Positions 39,755-49,346 of a stretch of 64,000 bases of DNA are shown here, in pieces (the stretch's first letter is position 1; the number at the start of each line of letters is the position of its first letter). Where the stretch lies: contig JACQWY010000016.1 of NCBI GenBank assembly GCA_016209015.1, forward strand, positions 62,001 through 126,000, given 5' to 3'. The DNA comes from Gammaproteobacteria bacterium (GTDB taxonomy: Bacteria; Pseudomonadota; Gammaproteobacteria; Ga0077536). The position numbers and the translations under genes were made by a program. The notes under the pieces are model-generated. The model was given only the letters and a program-made list of their open reading frames with translations. It made no database searches and was not told the DNA's origin.

Positions 39755-40602
39755 AGCGCTGGCTCGCGGCGCTCGCGCTCCTGTGGGGCTCGGCGCTGGC
39801 CGCTCCGATGGAACTCGAAGTCATCAAGCTCCGGCACCGCCTCGTCGGCGACGTCATCCCGGTGCTCCAGCCGTTCGTCGCGCCCGGCGGCACGCTGTCC
39901 GGCATGGGCGAGCAGTTGATCGTCAAGACCACGCCCGGGAATCTCGAAGAGCTGAAGCGCGTGCTCGACCGCATCGACACGCGGCAGCGCCGCCTCAAGA
40001 TCACCGTCCGTCAGGATGCGCTCGACCACGCCCAGGCGGGCGGCAATGCATTCCAGGCCGAAGTCGGGGGCCCGCTCTCGGCGCGGACCCGCGCGCCGCG
40101 GCTGCCGGGCGGCGCCAGCATCGGCATCGACACGCCCGACGGCGGCGTCCGCTACCAGACCTACGGCACGGAATCCGCGGACAGCACGCGCGACACGCAT
40201 TTCGTTCGCACCATCGAGGGCGAGCCCGCGTTCATCCAGACCGGCCAGAGCGTGCCGCTGCCGACCTACGGCGCGGTGCCGACACCTTACGGCCCGGTCG
40301 TCCAGCCCGGGATGGAATACCGCGACGTGAGCTCCGGCGTCTATGTCACGCCCCGCGTCCAGGGGGATAATGTCGTCCTCGAAGTGAACCCCCAGCTCGA
40401 GCGGCTCGATCCCGGCCGCCCCGATGTGGTACACAGCCGGCGCGCCGCCGCCATGGTGAGGGGCCGCCTCGGCGAGTGGATCCCGCTCGGCGGCGCGAGC
40501 GAGGCGCGGGCAGGCAGCGATGATACGACCATCGCGAGCACGCGCCGCCGGGGCGATTCCCAGTACAACGTGTGGGTGAAGGTCGAGGCCGAAGAACCCT
40601 GA
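39751..40602 (+). CDS. Secretin-like N-domain protein (short)
   Basis: This 283-residue protein starts with a signal peptide (VKRWLAALALLWGSALAAPM, cleavage near 19). ELEVIKLRHRLVGDVIPVLQ, GTLSGMGEQLIVKTTPGNL and ELKRVLDRIDTRQRRLKITV form a NolW/secretin_N subdomain (~20-95). Further on, QTGQSVPLPTYG, SSGVYVTPRVQGDNVVLEVN resembles the start of the secretin gate, but the long amphipathic strands that would complete an outer-membrane pore are missing. True secretins exceed ~500 residues. It may be a stand-alone periplasmic protein. GTG start overlaps the preceding stop. Confidence 0.6.
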   Translation: MKRWLAALALLWGSALAAPMELEVIKLRHRLVGDVIPVLQPFVAPGGTLSGMGEQLIVKTTPGNLEELKRVLDRIDTRQRRLKITVRQDALDHAQAGGNAFQAEVGGPLSARTRAPRLPGGASIGIDTPDGGVRYQTYGTESADSTRDTHFVRTIEGEPAFIQTGQSVPLPTYGAVPTPYGPVVQPGMEYRDVSSGVYVTPRVQGDNVVLEVNPQLERLDPGRPDVVHSRRAAAMVRGRLGEWIPLGGASEARAGSDDTTIASTRRRGDSQYNVWVKVEAEEP

Positions 40603-40651
40603 ACCCGAGCGCACCGGCCCGGCCGCGTGCCCTCTCCTGAAGGACTAGATC

Positions 40652-43600
40652 GTGTCAGAGCCCGTAGCCCAGACCGCCACGCTGACGGTATTCCATGGCG
40701 GCCCCGCGCTGTCGCCGTTCCGCCTCACGCGCCTGCAGACGAAGCTCGCCGCCGCGGCGCCCGGCCTCGGCGCGTTCCACACGCGTTACGTCTACCTCGT
40801 GTCCTCGGCAGGCGCGCTCGCGCCGGCGGCCGTCAGGCGCCTCGATGCCCTGCTCGGCATCGAGCCCGGCCACGAAGCGGACGCCGTCGCCGGTCTGAAG
40901 CTCGTCGTCACGCCGCGCACCGGCACGCTCTCGCCCTGGGCGAGCAAGGCGACGGACATCGCGCAGAACTGCGGTCTCCCCGAAGTCACGCGCATCGAGC
41001 GTGCGGTCGAATGGGCGTTCGAAGGCGTGGCCGAAGCCGCGCTCGCCGCGCTCGCACCGCATATCCACGATCGCATGACGGAATCGGTCGTGCGCGATCT
41101 GGACGCGGCCGCCGTGCCGCCCGCGGCCGCGGGCCCGCTCGGCCACCTGCCGCTCGCCGCGCGCGGCCGCGCGGCACTCGTCGCGGCGAACACGACGCTC
41201 GGTCTCGCGCTCGCCGAGGACGAGATCGACTATCTCTGCGAACGTTACGCCGCGCTCGGACGCGATCCGACGGACGTCGAGCTCATGATGTTCGCGCAGG
41301 CGAACTCCGAACACTGCCGTCACAAGATCTTCAACGCGAGCTGGGTCGTCGACGGCGAGCCGCAGGAGCTCGGGCTCTTCCCGATGATCCGCACGACGCA
41401 TGCGAAGCACCCGCAAGGCGTGCTCTCGGCCTACAAGGACAACGCCGCCGTCGCGCGCGGCTATCCGGGCACCCGGTGGACGGTCGATGCCGCGAGCGGC
41501 GAATACGGTTACGTCGACGAGGACATCCACTACCTCGTCAAGGTCGAGACGCACAATCATCCGACCGCGATCTCGCCGCATCCCGGCGCGTCGACCGGCT
41601 CGGGCGGCGAGATCCGCGACGAGGGTGCGACGGGCCGCGGCGCGAAGCCGAAAGCCGGCCTCACCGGCTTCGCGGTCTCGCATCTGCGCATTCCCGATTA
41701 CGCCCAGCCCTGGGAAGCGGAGCGCGCGCTGAATCCGCGTCTCGCGTCCGCACTGTCGATCATGCTCGAGGCGCCGCTCGGCGCGGCAGCGTTCAACAAC
41801 GAATTCGGCAGACCGGCGCTCGCCGGCTATTTCCGCAGCTTCGAGCTCGCGGTCGACGGCGAGCGCCGCGGCTACGACAAGCCGATCATGCTCGCGGGCG
41901 GACTCGGCAACATCCGCCCGGGCCACGTGAAGAAGCATCACCTGCCGGTCGGCGCGAACCTGATCGTCCTCGGCGGACCCGGCATGCTGATCGGCCTCGG
42001 CGGCGGCGCGGCGTCCTCGCAGCGCTCCGGCGCGAGCAGCACCGAGCTCGACTTCGCCTCCGTCCAGCGCGACAACCCCGAAATGCAGCGCCGCTGTCAG
42101 GAAGTCATCGACCAGTGCTGGGCGCTCGGCGAGAAGAACCCGATCATCTCCATCCACGACGTCGGCGCGGGCGGTCTGTCGAACGCCGTACCCGAGGTGC
42201 TGGAAGACAGCGGCCGCGGCGGGCGCATCGAGCTGCGCGCCGTGCCGAGCGCGGATCCCGCGCTCTCGCCGCTCGAGCTCTGGTGCAACGAGGCGCAGGA
42301 GCGCTACGTGCTCGGACTCGCGCCGGAGAACGTCGAGGCCTTCCTCGCGATCTGCGCCCGCGAGCGCTGCCCGGCGGCGGAGATCGGCGTGGCGACGGAG
42401 GAGCGTCACCTGCGCGTGTACGACGCCTGGCGCGACGAGGCGGTGATCGATCTGCCGATGGACGTGATCTTCGGCAAGGCGCCGCGCCTCGCGAAGGACG
42501 TGACGCGCCGTGCGCCTGCGCCGCAGCCGTTCGCGACGACGGAGCTCGCGTTCGCGGAAATCGCGACGCGCGTGCTCCGGCATCCGACCGTCGCCGACAA
42601 GCGCTTCCTCATCACGATCGGCGATCGCAGCGTCGGCGGCCTCTCGGTGCGGGATCAGATGGTCGGGCCGTGGCAGGTGCCGGTCGCGGACTGCGCCGTG
42701 ACCTCGGCCTCGTTCACGGGCGTGACGGGCGAGGCCTTCGCGCTCGGCGAGCGCACGCCGCTCGCGCTGCTCGACGCGCCGGCTTCGGGCCGCATGGCGG
42801 TGGGCGAAGCGCTCACGAATCTCGCCGCGGCGCGCGTCATGCGCATCGAAGACGTCGTGCTGTCCGCGAACTGGATGGCGGCGTGCGGACATCCGGGCGA
42901 AGACGCGAAGCTCTACGACACCGTGCGCACGGTCGCGCTCGAGCTCTGCCCCGCGCTCGGTATCCCAATCCCGGTCGGCAAGGATTCGCTGTCGATGAAG
43001 ACGACCTGGCAGGACGGAGGCGCGCCGCACGCGGTCACCTCGCCGATGTCGCTCATCGTCTCGGCGTTCGCACCGGTCGTCGACGTACAGCAGTCCCTCA
43101 CGCCGCAACTGCAGGCGCTGGGCGAGGACAGCGTGCTCGTCTTCGTCGACCTCGCGCGCGGCCGGCATCGCCTCGGTGCGTCGATCGCCGCGCAGGTCTG
43201 CGGCGTGCTCGGCAGCGAAGCGCCCGATCTCGAACGTGCGGAGGATCTCCGCGACTTCTTCTCCACGGTGCAGATACTCAACGAGGCGGGCTATCTGCTC
43301 GCCTATCACGATCGATCCGACGGCGGCCTCTTCGCGACGCTCGCGGAGATGGCGTTCGCGGGCCGCTGCGGCTTCGAGGTCGATCTCGGCGCGCTGTGCG
43401 ACGATGCCGTCGCGTGCGCGTTCGCCGAGGAGCTCGGCGCGGTGCTGCAGGTTCGCGCCGACGATGCGCCGACCGTGCTCGCGCAGTTCGCGAAGGGCTC
43501 GGCGCTCGGCGCGCACGTGCACGTCGTCGGCAAGCCGACGAAGGCGCCGACGCTGCGCCTCATGCACGCCGGCAAGCCGGTCTACGAGGAAGCGCTGTGG

Positions 43601-44515
43601 ACCGCGCTCGCTGCCTGGAGCGAGACGAGCCATCGCCTGCAGCGGCTGCGCGACGATCCGGACTGCGCTGCGGAAGAGCTCGCGACGATCCTCGATCGCG
43701 AAGATCCCGGCCTCTCCTTCCCGCTGCCCGTGCACGCGCGCCACAAGGTCCGCAGCGGTGCGAAACCGCGCGTCGCCGTGCTGCGCGAGCAGGGCGTGAA
43801 CGGCCAGCGCGAAATGGCCGCGGCTTTCGATCGCGCGGGCTTCGCGGCATTCGACGTGCACATGTCGGATCTCATGAGCGGCCGCGTCGCGCTCGGCGCA
43901 TTCCAGGCGCTCGTCGCCTGCGGCGGCTTCTCCTACGGCGACGTGCTCGGGGCGGGCAGCGGCTGGGCGAAATCGGTCCTCTTCAACGATCGCGTGCGCG
44001 CCGAGTTCGAGGCCTTCTTCCTGCGCCCGGAGACGCTCACGCTCGGCGTGTGCAACGGCTGCCAGATGCTCTCGCAGTTGAAAGACCTGATCCCCGGCGC
44101 CGCGCACTGGCCGCGCTTCCTGCGCAACCGCTCCGAACAGTTCGAAGCCCGGCTCGTGATGGCCGAAGTCCTCGATTCGCCGTCCGCGTTCTTCAAGGGC
44201 CTCGCCGGACTGAAAGCGCCGATCGTCGTCTCGCACGGCGAGGGCCGCGCGAGCTTCGCGGGCGAGCCTTCGAAAGTGTGCCTGCGCTATGTCGACAACC
44301 GCGGCGAAGTCGCCACCCGCTACCCGCACAACCCGAACGGCTCGCCGGACGGCATCACCGGTCTCACGAGCGACGACGGCCGGGCGACGATCCTCATGCC
44401 GCATCCGGAGCGCGTCTACTTGAGCAAGCAGTTCTCGTGGCGCGATCCGAACTGGCGCGGCGAAGCGGGCCCGTGGGCGCGGATGTTCGACGCGGCCCGT
44501 GAGCGGTTCGAGTAA
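40652..44515 (+). CDS. purL: Phosphoribosylformylglycinamidine synthase (large single-chain type)
   Basis: This 1287-residue protein has an N-terminal subdomain (~1-150), linker and FGAM synthetase core. It shows [18 protein letters not shown] (~212-229), [14 protein letters not shown] (ATP-binding, ~295-308), [11 protein letters not shown] and a second AIR-synthase-like half. The C-terminal class I glutaminase (~1030-1285) has [27 protein letters not shown] with the nucleophilic Cys near 1137, and PHPERVYL with the His/Glu dyad. It makes FGAM from FGAR, glutamine and ATP. The start is GTG at 40652 preceded by GAAGGA. Usual E. coli-type length (1295). Confidence 0.97.
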   Translation: MSEPVAQTATLTVFHGGPALSPFRLTRLQTKLAAAAPGLGAFHTRYVYLVSSAGALAPAAVRRLDALLGIEPGHEADAVAGLKLVVTPRTGTLSPWASKATDIAQNCGLPEVTRIERAVEWAFEGVAEAALAALAPHIHDRMTESVVRDLDAAAVPPAAAGPLGHLPLAARGRAALVAANTTLGLALAEDEIDYLCERYAALGRDPTDVELMMFAQANSEHCRHKIFNASWVVDGEPQELGLFPMIRTTHAKHPQGVLSAYKDNAAVARGYPGTRWTVDAASGEYGYVDEDIHYLVKVETHNHPTAISPHPGASTGSGGEIRDEGATGRGAKPKAGLTGFAVSHLRIPDYAQPWEAERALNPRLASALSIMLEAPLGAAAFNNEFGRPALAGYFRSFELAVDGERRGYDKPIMLAGGLGNIRPGHVKKHHLPVGANLIVLGGPGMLIGLGGGAASSQRSGASSTELDFASVQRDNPEMQRRCQEVIDQCWALGEKNPIISIHDVGAGGLSNAVPEVLEDSGRGGRIELRAVPSADPALSPLELWCNEAQERYVLGLAPENVEAFLAICARERCPAAEIGVATEERHLRVYDAWRDEAVIDLPMDVIFGKAPRLAKDVTRRAPAPQPFATTELAFAEIATRVLRHPTVADKRFLITIGDRSVGGLSVRDQMVGPWQVPVADCAVTSASFTGVTGEAFALGERTPLALLDAPASGRMAVGEALTNLAAARVMRIEDVVLSANWMAACGHPGEDAKLYDTVRTVALELCPALGIPIPVGKDSLSMKTTWQDGGAPHAVTSPMSLIVSAFAPVVDVQQSLTPQLQALGEDSVLVFVDLARGRHRLGASIAAQVCGVLGSEAPDLERAEDLRDFFSTVQILNEAGYLLAYHDRSDGGLFATLAEMAFAGRCGFEVDLGALCDDAVACAFAEELGAVLQVRADDAPTVLAQFAKGSALGAHVHVVGKPTKAPTLRLMHAGKPVYEEALWTALAAWSETSHRLQRLRDDPDCAAEELATILDREDPGLSFPLPVHARHKVRSGAKPRVAVLREQGVNGQREMAAAFDRAGFAAFDVHMSDLMSGRVALGAFQALVACGGFSYGDVLGAGSGWAKSVLFNDRVRAEFEAFFLRPETLTLGVCNGCQMLSQLKDLIPGAAHWPRFLRNRSEQFEARLVMAEVLDSPSAFFKGLAGLKAPIVVSHGEGRASFAGEPSKVCLRYVDNRGEVATRYPHNPNGSPDGITGLTSDDGRATILMPHPERVYLSKQFSWRDPNWRGEAGPWARMFDAARERFE

Positions 44516-44550
44516 GGGGGGTGCGGGTCTGACCCCGTGTATGGTTCATA

Positions 44551-44585
44551 GGATGTGCCGACGCAGGAGGCGCATCGATCGCGAC
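44551..44585 (-). repeat. Short interspersed repeat, family R copy 2
   Basis: GGATGTGCCGACGCAGGAGG followed by CGCATCGATCGCGA, i.e. the reverse complement of the family R unit, lies 35 bp downstream of purL. A neighbouring GGGTCTGACCCC palindrome (44525-44536) resembles half of the longer GGGGTCAGG elements at 45841 and 46225. Confidence 0.75.
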
Positions 44586-44682
44586 AGTCGCGGGGCGCGA
44601 GCACCCTCCCGATTTGCGCTCGCCGGTCCGCGCCCGTATCTTTGGTGACGACGCGCCGCCCTTCACGAGATCGGAGACCGCA

Positions 44683-45228
44683 ATGACCCAGGCCCTCGTG
44701 CTCATCGACCTCCAGAACGACTACTTCCCGGGCGGCGCGATGACGCTCGTCGGCATGGAGGCGGCGGCGGAGCGCGCGGCACGCGTGCTCGACGCGTTCC
44801 GCTCGCGCGGCGCGCCGATCGTCCACCTCCAGCACGTCTCGACCCGCCCCGGTGCGACGTTCTTCCTGCCGGACACGCCGGGCGTCGGGCAGCACGCGTC
44901 CGTCGCGCCGCGCGCGGGCGAGGCGATCGTCCGCAAGCACTTCCCGAATTCCTTCCGCGACAGCGAGCTCGGCACCGTGCTGGCGAACGCCGGCGCGGAC
45001 GCGCTCGTCATCGTCGGCGCGATGAGCCACATGTGCGTGGACGCGACGACGCGCCAGGCTTTCGACCTCGGCTTCGAATGCACGGTGATCGCCGATGCCT
45101 GCGCGACGCGCGATCTGCAGTTCGGCGACGAGGCCGTGCCGGCCGCGAAAGTGCATGCGGCCTTCATGGCGGCGCTGTCCGCGCCTTATGCGCGCGTCAT
45201 CGCAGCCGGGGAGTTCACGCCCGCCTGA
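44683..45228 (+). CDS. Cysteine hydrolase of the isochorismatase family
   Basis: This 181-residue protein has the family catalytic triad: Asp9 in ALVLIDLQNDYFPGGAM, a Lys in IVRKHFPNSFRDSEL (~88) and the nucleophilic Cys in MSHMCVDATTRQAFDLGF (~113). The cis-peptide region precedes it (VIVGAMSHM). Members hydrolyse nicotinamide, N-carbamoylsarcosine, isochorismate or ureidoacrylate; none can be singled out. The 44683 ATG follows the family start. It forms a pair with the Smr gene 31 bp downstream. A possible link to the hydantoin island, as N-carbamoylsarcosine amidase, is only speculation (29 kb apart). Confidence 0.85.
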   Translation: MTQALVLIDLQNDYFPGGAMTLVGMEAAAERAARVLDAFRSRGAPIVHLQHVSTRPGATFFLPDTPGVGQHASVAPRAGEAIVRKHFPNSFRDSELGTVLANAGADALVIVGAMSHMCVDATTRQAFDLGFECTVIADACATRDLQFGDEAVPAAKVHAAFMAALSAPYARVIAAGEFTPA

Positions 45229-45259
45229 AGCGGGTGTGAGTGCGAGGAGAACCGATGTC

Positions 45260-45802
45260 ATGGATCCGAGCGACGAGGACCGTGCCGCCTTTCACGCAGC
45301 GATCCGCGACGTCCGGCCGCTGCGCCACGATCGCAACACGGTGCCGCTGCGCAAGCATCCGCCACGCCCCGAGCCCGTCCAGGCCCGCCGCGACGAGCTC
45401 GCGGTGCTCGCCGAAATGGCGCTCGCCGATCCCTCCGCCGTCGAAGAGCTCGAATACGGCGAAGAACTGCTCTTCGCCCGCCCCGGCGTCCAGCGCACGA
45501 CGCTGAGACGCCTGCGCCGCGGCGAATTCGCGCAACAGGCCGCGCTCGATCTCCACGGTCTGACCGTCCCCGCTGCGAAAGCGGAGCTCGTCGCCTTCCT
45601 CAATCAATGCCGCGCCCGCGACTACGCCTGCGTGCGCATCGTCCACGGCAAGGGCCACGGCTCGCCCGGGCGCTTGCCGATCCTGAAACCGAAAGTGGCG
45701 CACTGGCTCGCGCAGCGGCAGGAAGTGATCGCGTATGCCTCGGCGCGGCCGGTGGATGGGGGGACAGGGGCGGTGTATGTGCTGTTGAGGCGGGGGCGGT
45801 AG
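45260..45802 (+). CDS. Smr-domain DNA endonuclease-like protein
   Basis: This 180-residue protein has a charged N-terminal region (~1-85) and a C-terminal Smr domain (~92-178). Its motifs are ALDLHGLTVPAAKAELVAFL, VRIVHGKGHGSPG (~127-139) and GGTGAVYVLLRR at the end. This small MutS-related type (SmrA/YdaL-like) nicks DNA in E. coli and other bacteria. The start at 45260 has GAGGAGA upstream, with longer spacing than usual. It closes a two-gene unit with the cysteine hydrolase. The repeat-rich gap follows immediately. Confidence 0.85.
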   Translation: MDPSDEDRAAFHAAIRDVRPLRHDRNTVPLRKHPPRPEPVQARRDELAVLAEMALADPSAVEELEYGEELLFARPGVQRTTLRRLRRGEFAQQAALDLHGLTVPAAKAELVAFLNQCRARDYACVRIVHGKGHGSPGRLPILKPKVAHWLAQRQEVIAYASARPVDGGTGAVYVLLRRGR

Positions 45803-45840
45803 CAGGCACGTTTCGCAGGTCGGGCTGACGCAGGAAGTCG

Positions 45841-45932
45841 GGAAATGGGGTCAGGTTCGAATTTGCGGGCTATCGCCCGGCCATGGCTCACTCGCGCCGG
45901 CCGCGAAATCGAACCTGACCCCAATTCCCTCT
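45841..45932. repeat. 92-bp palindromic element, family G copy 1
   Basis: Arms of ~28 nt read GGAAATGGGGTCAGGTTCGA... and, at the far end, the reverse complement of GGGAATTGGGGTCAGGTTCG. The middle has CGCCCGGCCATGGCTC. A second copy at 46225-46316 differs by one base in my reading (AATTTGCGGG versus AATTCGCGGG). Elements with GGGGTCAGG ends are often spread by REP-associated tyrosine transposases in gammaproteobacteria; none is encoded nearby. Confidence 0.85.
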
Positions 45933-45955
45933 GAGGCCATGACCCCCGCTCGCGC

Positions 45956-46120
45956 ATGAGCATCGCCGCGCCGAAGCGCGGCTCCGGAACGTCGGAAGAA
46001 GATGAAGCCGTGGTCTCTCAGTCTCCCGCGGACGAGCCATGCGGCTTGAAGACGGCTCGCGAAATGCTGGACGTGTTGTCCGACTGCGAACGGCGCTGGG
46101 AAGCGAGAAGCGAAAACTAG
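45956..46120 (+). CDS. Small ORF between two palindromic repeats (doubtful gene)
   Basis: A 54-codon frame starts at ATG 45956 and ends at TAG 46118-46120. The C-terminal half (GLKTAREMLDVLSDCERRWE) could form a charged amphipathic helix, and its base composition is less extreme than shadows in this genome. No good ribosome-binding site is visible. It lies between the two 92-bp family G copies. It was not matched to a family; it may be a relic. Confidence 0.22.
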   Translation: MSIAAPKRGSGTSEEDEAVVSQSPADEPCGLKTAREMLDVLSDCERRWEARSEN

Positions 46121-46129
46121 CGCCGTATG

Positions 46130-46167
46130 GGATGTGCCGACGCAGGAGGCGCATCGATCGCGTCTTC
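46130..46167 (-). repeat. Short interspersed repeat, family R copy 3
   Basis: GGATGTGCCGACGCAGGAGG then CGCATCGATCGCGTCTTC: the same unit as at 44551 in the same orientation, carried on to the TCTTC end that matches the start of copies 1 and 4. Confidence 0.78.
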
Positions 46168-46224
46168 AACGCGGCACGAGAATTCCAGCGCGTAACTTGC
46201 GGTGAAACGGGCGCGGCGCCGGCG

Positions 46225-46316
46225 GGAAATGGGGTCAGGTTCGAATTCGCGGGCTATCGCCCGGCCATGGCTCACTCGCGCCGGCCGCGAAATCGAACCT
46301 GACCCCAATTCCCTCT
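46225..46316. repeat. 92-bp palindromic element, family G copy 2
   Basis: Nearly identical to 45841-45932 (one substitution seen), same orientation, 292 bp apart. Arms of ~28 nt with GGGGTCAGGTTCGA at each end in inverted orientation, CGCCCGGCCATGGCTC in the middle. With the copy upstream it brackets the doubtful small ORF and family R copy 3. Confidence 0.85.
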
Positions 46317-46376
46317 ACGCGTTCTTCATCTTTGCGCCCACTATTGGGCTTCCTTGCTCAGCCCAACGAGTCTCTC

Positions 46377-47003
46377 TCACGGCGGCAGCATCGCCTTTGC
46401 CATGTCGTACTCGCCGCGCTCTTCGAGCGCAGCCGATGCGCCGCGGCGATCGCGATCTTCGCGGTTCTGGCTCAGCTTCGACTTGCCGACCACGTGCGCG
46501 ATTTCCACTTCGATGCCGACGATGGCCTTCACCAGCGTGTCGATGTAATCGCGCGGCGCATCCGTCATGCGCCAGGCGTTCTCCGGGTCGGTGCGGTGCT
46601 CGTGCGTGCGGGTGAGCTTCGCGACGATGGCGCGTACGTATTGCTCGTCGTCGCGGATGCGGAGCCGGCCGTGGACGTGCACGACCATGTAGTTCCAGGT
46701 CGGCACCTGACGGTGCTGTTCGTGTTTGCTCGGATACCAGTTCGGCGAGATGTAGGCATCGGCCGCCCGGAAGATCACGAGCACGTCGCTGCCGTCCGTG
46801 AGCTCCTGCCAGACGGGATTCGCGCGCGCGACGTGGCCCTGCAGCGTGCCGCCTTCGCCCGCGATGCCGTGCAATTCGAACGGCAGGTGATTCGCGTCGA
46901 GGCCGTTCGGGCCGTGCGTGACGAGCGCGCCGAGCGCGTTGTGCGAGATGAGGCGGGCGAGCTCTTCGGGACGTTGCTCGGAGAAATGCGTGGGGACGTA
47001 CAT
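46377..47003 (-). CDS. PaiB-like FMN-binding regulator/flavin-binding split-barrel protein
   Basis: This 208-residue protein matches the FMN_bind_2/PaiB family: MYVPTHFSEQRPEELARLIS at the start, GALVTHGPNGLDANHLPF, YISPNWYPSKHEQHRQVPTW (~95-114), and NYMVVHVHGRL. A C-terminal KLSQNREDRDR segment is present. PaiB in Bacillus represses sporulation and protease genes; for proteobacterial homologues the role is unclear, and they may simply bind flavin or heme. The ATG at 47001-47003 has GAGGAGA upstream. It stands alone between two repeat regions and opposite in strand to the cysteine hydrolase/Smr pair. Confidence 0.85.
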   Translation of the reverse strand: MYVPTHFSEQRPEELARLISHNALGALVTHGPNGLDANHLPFELHGIAGEGGTLQGHVARANPVWQELTDGSDVLVIFRAADAYISPNWYPSKHEQHRQVPTWNYMVVHVHGRLRIRDDEQYVRAIVAKLTRTHEHRTDPENAWRMTDAPRDYIDTLVKAIVGIEVEIAHVVGKSKLSQNREDRDRRGASAALEERGEYDMAKAMLPP

Positions 47004-47040
47004 GGCGGTTCTCCTCGGCTCGACAGACTGGCGGTTCAGG

Positions 47041-47078
47041 GGAAGACGCGATCGATGCGCCTCCTGCGTCGGCATCCT
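47041..47078 (+). repeat. Short interspersed repeat, family R copy 4
   Basis: GGAAGACGCGATCGATGCGC followed by CTCCTGCGTCGGCATCC, upstream of the PaiB-like gene. Same orientation as copy 1, with the CGCCTCC form. Confidence 0.78.
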
Positions 47079-47152
47079 ATAAAGTCCGGGGCTCGTGTCA
47101 AAGCACCGGTTGACGGTGAGGGCCGCGTGCGGCGGCGCAGTCCGCGCCTGTT

Positions 47153-48055
47153 CTACAGCCACCCGCCCTCGTAGAACCAGTGCAGGGCCTGCTCGTCGGG
47201 ACAGATTTCGCGACCGAGCGCGCGCACTTCGGCGGCGATTTCGTCCGTCATGCCGTCCTCGCGCGCGGCGCCCGTACTGCCCCTGCGCACCATCGCGCCG
47301 GGTTTCAAGGGCGGGATCGGTGCGGTGGTGAGCGCATCGAACTTCGTGCCATGGCGCTTCATCCAGGCGAACGAGGTGTACTCGAGGATCGCCGCCCATC
47401 GCCCCGCTTCAGGCCGTATGCCGAGGAAATCGGCGATGCGGTGGACCGCCCGCTCGTGGTCGCGGGTCATGTCGCGGTAATGCAGGAGCAGGACGTCCGG
47501 ACGCTCGCGCAGCGGCCACCAGTCGCGCAGGAACTCGAAGAGGGCCCCGTCCATACCCCTGGGCGCCACCGCTTCGCGGTAGAACGAGCTGAAGTCGGCA
47601 TGCGTGATCGCGGCGCGCGGCATGCCCCACAACGCAATCCATTCGTCGCTGTGCTGCTCGATGAAGGGCTTCATCGAGACGAGCGCCTCCTCGGGATTGC
47701 GCATGACCACGAGATAGCGGACGTTCGTGCCGCTCGCCGCAGCGAACAGCGTGGGCAGGGAATGACTCTTGAACGCGCGCCGGCGATCCTTTGGCATGCG
47801 TTCGAGGCGTTCCAGCAATGCCTCCACCGCCATGCCGGGATGGGTCACGAATTCGATCCACGGCACGACGCCGTAGATGTCGACGAAATCCGGATCGCCG
47901 CCGGAGAGGAGCTGATGGACGATGTTCATCGTCCAGGTCGTGCCGCTCTTCGGCGGCACGGCGATCACGATGTCGCCATCGCGCCAGGCGATGCGGCGCT
48001 GCATGTCGGGCTGGATCCACGGCGGCAGGCCGCGGGCAGGAACCGGATCGTTCAT
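47153..48055 (-). CDS. PAPS-dependent sulfotransferase-like protein
   Basis: This 300-residue protein has the 5'-phosphosulfate loop VIAVPPKSGTTWTMNIVHQL (~30-49) and the 3'-phosphate motif YLVVMRNPEEALVSMKPFIE (~107-126), the two PAPS-binding signatures of cytosolic sulfotransferases. Conserved FLGIRPEAG and YRDMTRDHERAVHRIADFL sections follow. It transfers sulfate from PAPS to an unknown acceptor (alcohol, lipid or steroid). The ATG at 48055 has GGAGAG upstream; the tracked frame goes 39 codons further back without support. Isolated next to repeats, it may be an acquired accessory gene. Confidence 0.82.
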   Translation of the reverse strand: MNDPVPARGLPPWIQPDMQRRIAWRDGDIVIAVPPKSGTTWTMNIVHQLLSGGDPDFVDIYGVVPWIEFVTHPGMAVEALLERLERMPKDRRRAFKSHSLPTLFAAASGTNVRYLVVMRNPEEALVSMKPFIEQHSDEWIALWGMPRAAITHADFSSFYREAVAPRGMDGALFEFLRDWWPLRERPDVLLLHYRDMTRDHERAVHRIADFLGIRPEAGRWAAILEYTSFAWMKRHGTKFDALTTAPIPPLKPGAMVRRGSTGAAREDGMTDEIAAEVRALGREICPDEQALHWFYEGGWL

Positions 48056-48168
48056 CGAGGCTCTCCTGTCGATCGAGTGTCGAGTCATGGGCGACCGTCC
48101 CTCGTCTCGCACGTTCCCTCGTGCACGCTCCGTTGCGGCGGCCCGGCCGGGCCGCCGCGAGTCCCGGA

Positions 48169-48636
48169 TCATTCGATCAGCGCGACCGCGCTCGCCGCGA
48201 TACCTTCCTCGCGGCCCGTGAAGCCCATCTTCTCCATCGTCGTGCCCTTCACGCTCACGGCGCCGATGGGGATTTCGAGATCGGCGGCGATGTTCTCGCG
48301 CATGGCCTGATTGTGCGGCGCGATCTTCGGGCGCTCGGCCATGAGCGTCGCATCGACGTTGACGATGCGAAAGCCCGCGGTCACCACGAGCTCGCGGGTC
48401 TTGCGCAGGAGTATCCGGCTGTCGATGCCCTCGAACGTCGCGCTCGTATCCGGAAAGTGCCGGCCGATGTCGCCGAGTGCGGCGGCGCCGAGCAGCGCAT
48501 CGCAGATCGCGTGCAGCAGCACGTCGCCGTCGGAGTGCGCGGCGAGGCTGCGCTCGAAGGGAATGGTCACGCCGCCGAGCACGACGTGATCGCCGTCGCG
48601 GAAACGATGGGCGTCGATGCCCTGGCCTATGCGCAT
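48169..48636 (-). CDS. ispF: 2-C-methyl-D-erythritol 2,4-cyclodiphosphate synthase
   Basis: This 155-residue enzyme starts [12 protein letters not shown] (metal-binding Asp8, His10), contains [20 protein letters not shown] (~32-51) and [10 protein letters not shown], plus [20 protein letters not shown] (~125-144). It forms the cyclodiphosphate of the MEP isoprenoid pathway. It follows ispD with only two bases between the ispD stop and its ATG, so they are coupled. Length is normal. Confidence 0.96.
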   Translation of the reverse strand: MRIGQGIDAHRFRDGDHVVLGGVTIPFERSLAAHSDGDVLLHAICDALLGAAALGDIGRHFPDTSATFEGIDSRILLRKTRELVVTAGFRIVNVDATLMAERPKIAPHNQAMRENIAADLEIPIGAVSVKGTTMEKMGFTGREEGIAASAVALIE

Positions 48637-48638
48637 GG

Positions 48639-49346
48639 TCAAGCCCTCTCCTGTGCGGCGAGGATGAGCTCCGCCATCGGCAGATCGTCCGGCCGCGTGA
48701 TCTTGATGTTGTCGGAATGTCCTTCGACGACGCGCGGCGTGCCGCCGACGAACTCGATGGCCTGCGCTTCGTCGGTGACGATGCGGCCCGCCGCGAGCGA
48801 GCTCTGCAGCGCCTGCGCGAGTTGCCCCAGGCGGAACATCTGCGGCGTGAGCGCGTGCCAGAGCGAGGAGCGGTCCACCGTGGTTTCGATCGCCCCGTCG
48901 GCGGCGCAGCGCTTGAGCGTATCGCGCACGGGCATCGCGAGGATGCCGCCCCAGGTCGTCGGCGTCAGCTCGTCGATCAATTTCTGCAGATCGGCGGCGC
49001 GCAGACAGGGTCGCGCCGCGTCGTGCACGAGCACCCAGTCTTCAGCGCCGGCACGGGACGCGAGCGCGCCGAGCCCCGCGAGCACGGAGTGCACGCGCTC
49101 CGCACCGCCGTCGGTCGAGAACACGCGCTCGTCGAAACGTTGCGAGATCTCGGCCCAGGTCTCGTCGCCGGGCGAGACCGCGACGACGATGCCCGCGATC
49201 GCCTCGTTTGCCAGCAGGCGCTCGAGCGTGCATTCGAGCACGGTGTGCGCGCCGAGCGGCAGATACTGTTTCGGGATGTCCGAGCGCATGCGCGAGCCCT
49301 TGCCGGCGGCCGGCACGACCGCCCAATAACGCGGACGAACGTTCAT
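48639..49346 (-). CDS. ispD: 2-C-methyl-D-erythritol 4-phosphate cytidylyltransferase
   Basis: This 235-residue nucleotidyltransferase has the signature [20 protein letters not shown] (~10-29), [20 protein letters not shown] (~103-122), and [19 protein letters not shown]. It produces CDP-ME in the MEP pathway. The start overlaps the ftsB stop in ATGA. ispD-ispF in tandem is typical of gammaproteobacteria. Confidence 0.95.
   Translation of the reverse strand: MNVRPRYWAVVPAAGKGSRMRSDIPKQYLPLGAHTVLECTLERLLANEAIAGIVVAVSPGDETWAEISQRFDERVFSTDGGAERVHSVLAGLGALASRAGAEDWVLVHDAARPCLRAADLQKLIDELTPTTWGGILAMPVRDTLKRCAADGAIETTVDRSSLWHALTPQMFRLGQLAQALQSSLAAGRIVTDEAQAIEFVGGTPRVVEGHSDNIKITRPDDLPMAELILAAQERA

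Noticed and set aside
44525-44536. GGGTCTGACCCC as a third copy of the 92-bp element
   Set aside because: Only a short palindrome remains without the outer arms, so I describe it as similar, not as a copy.
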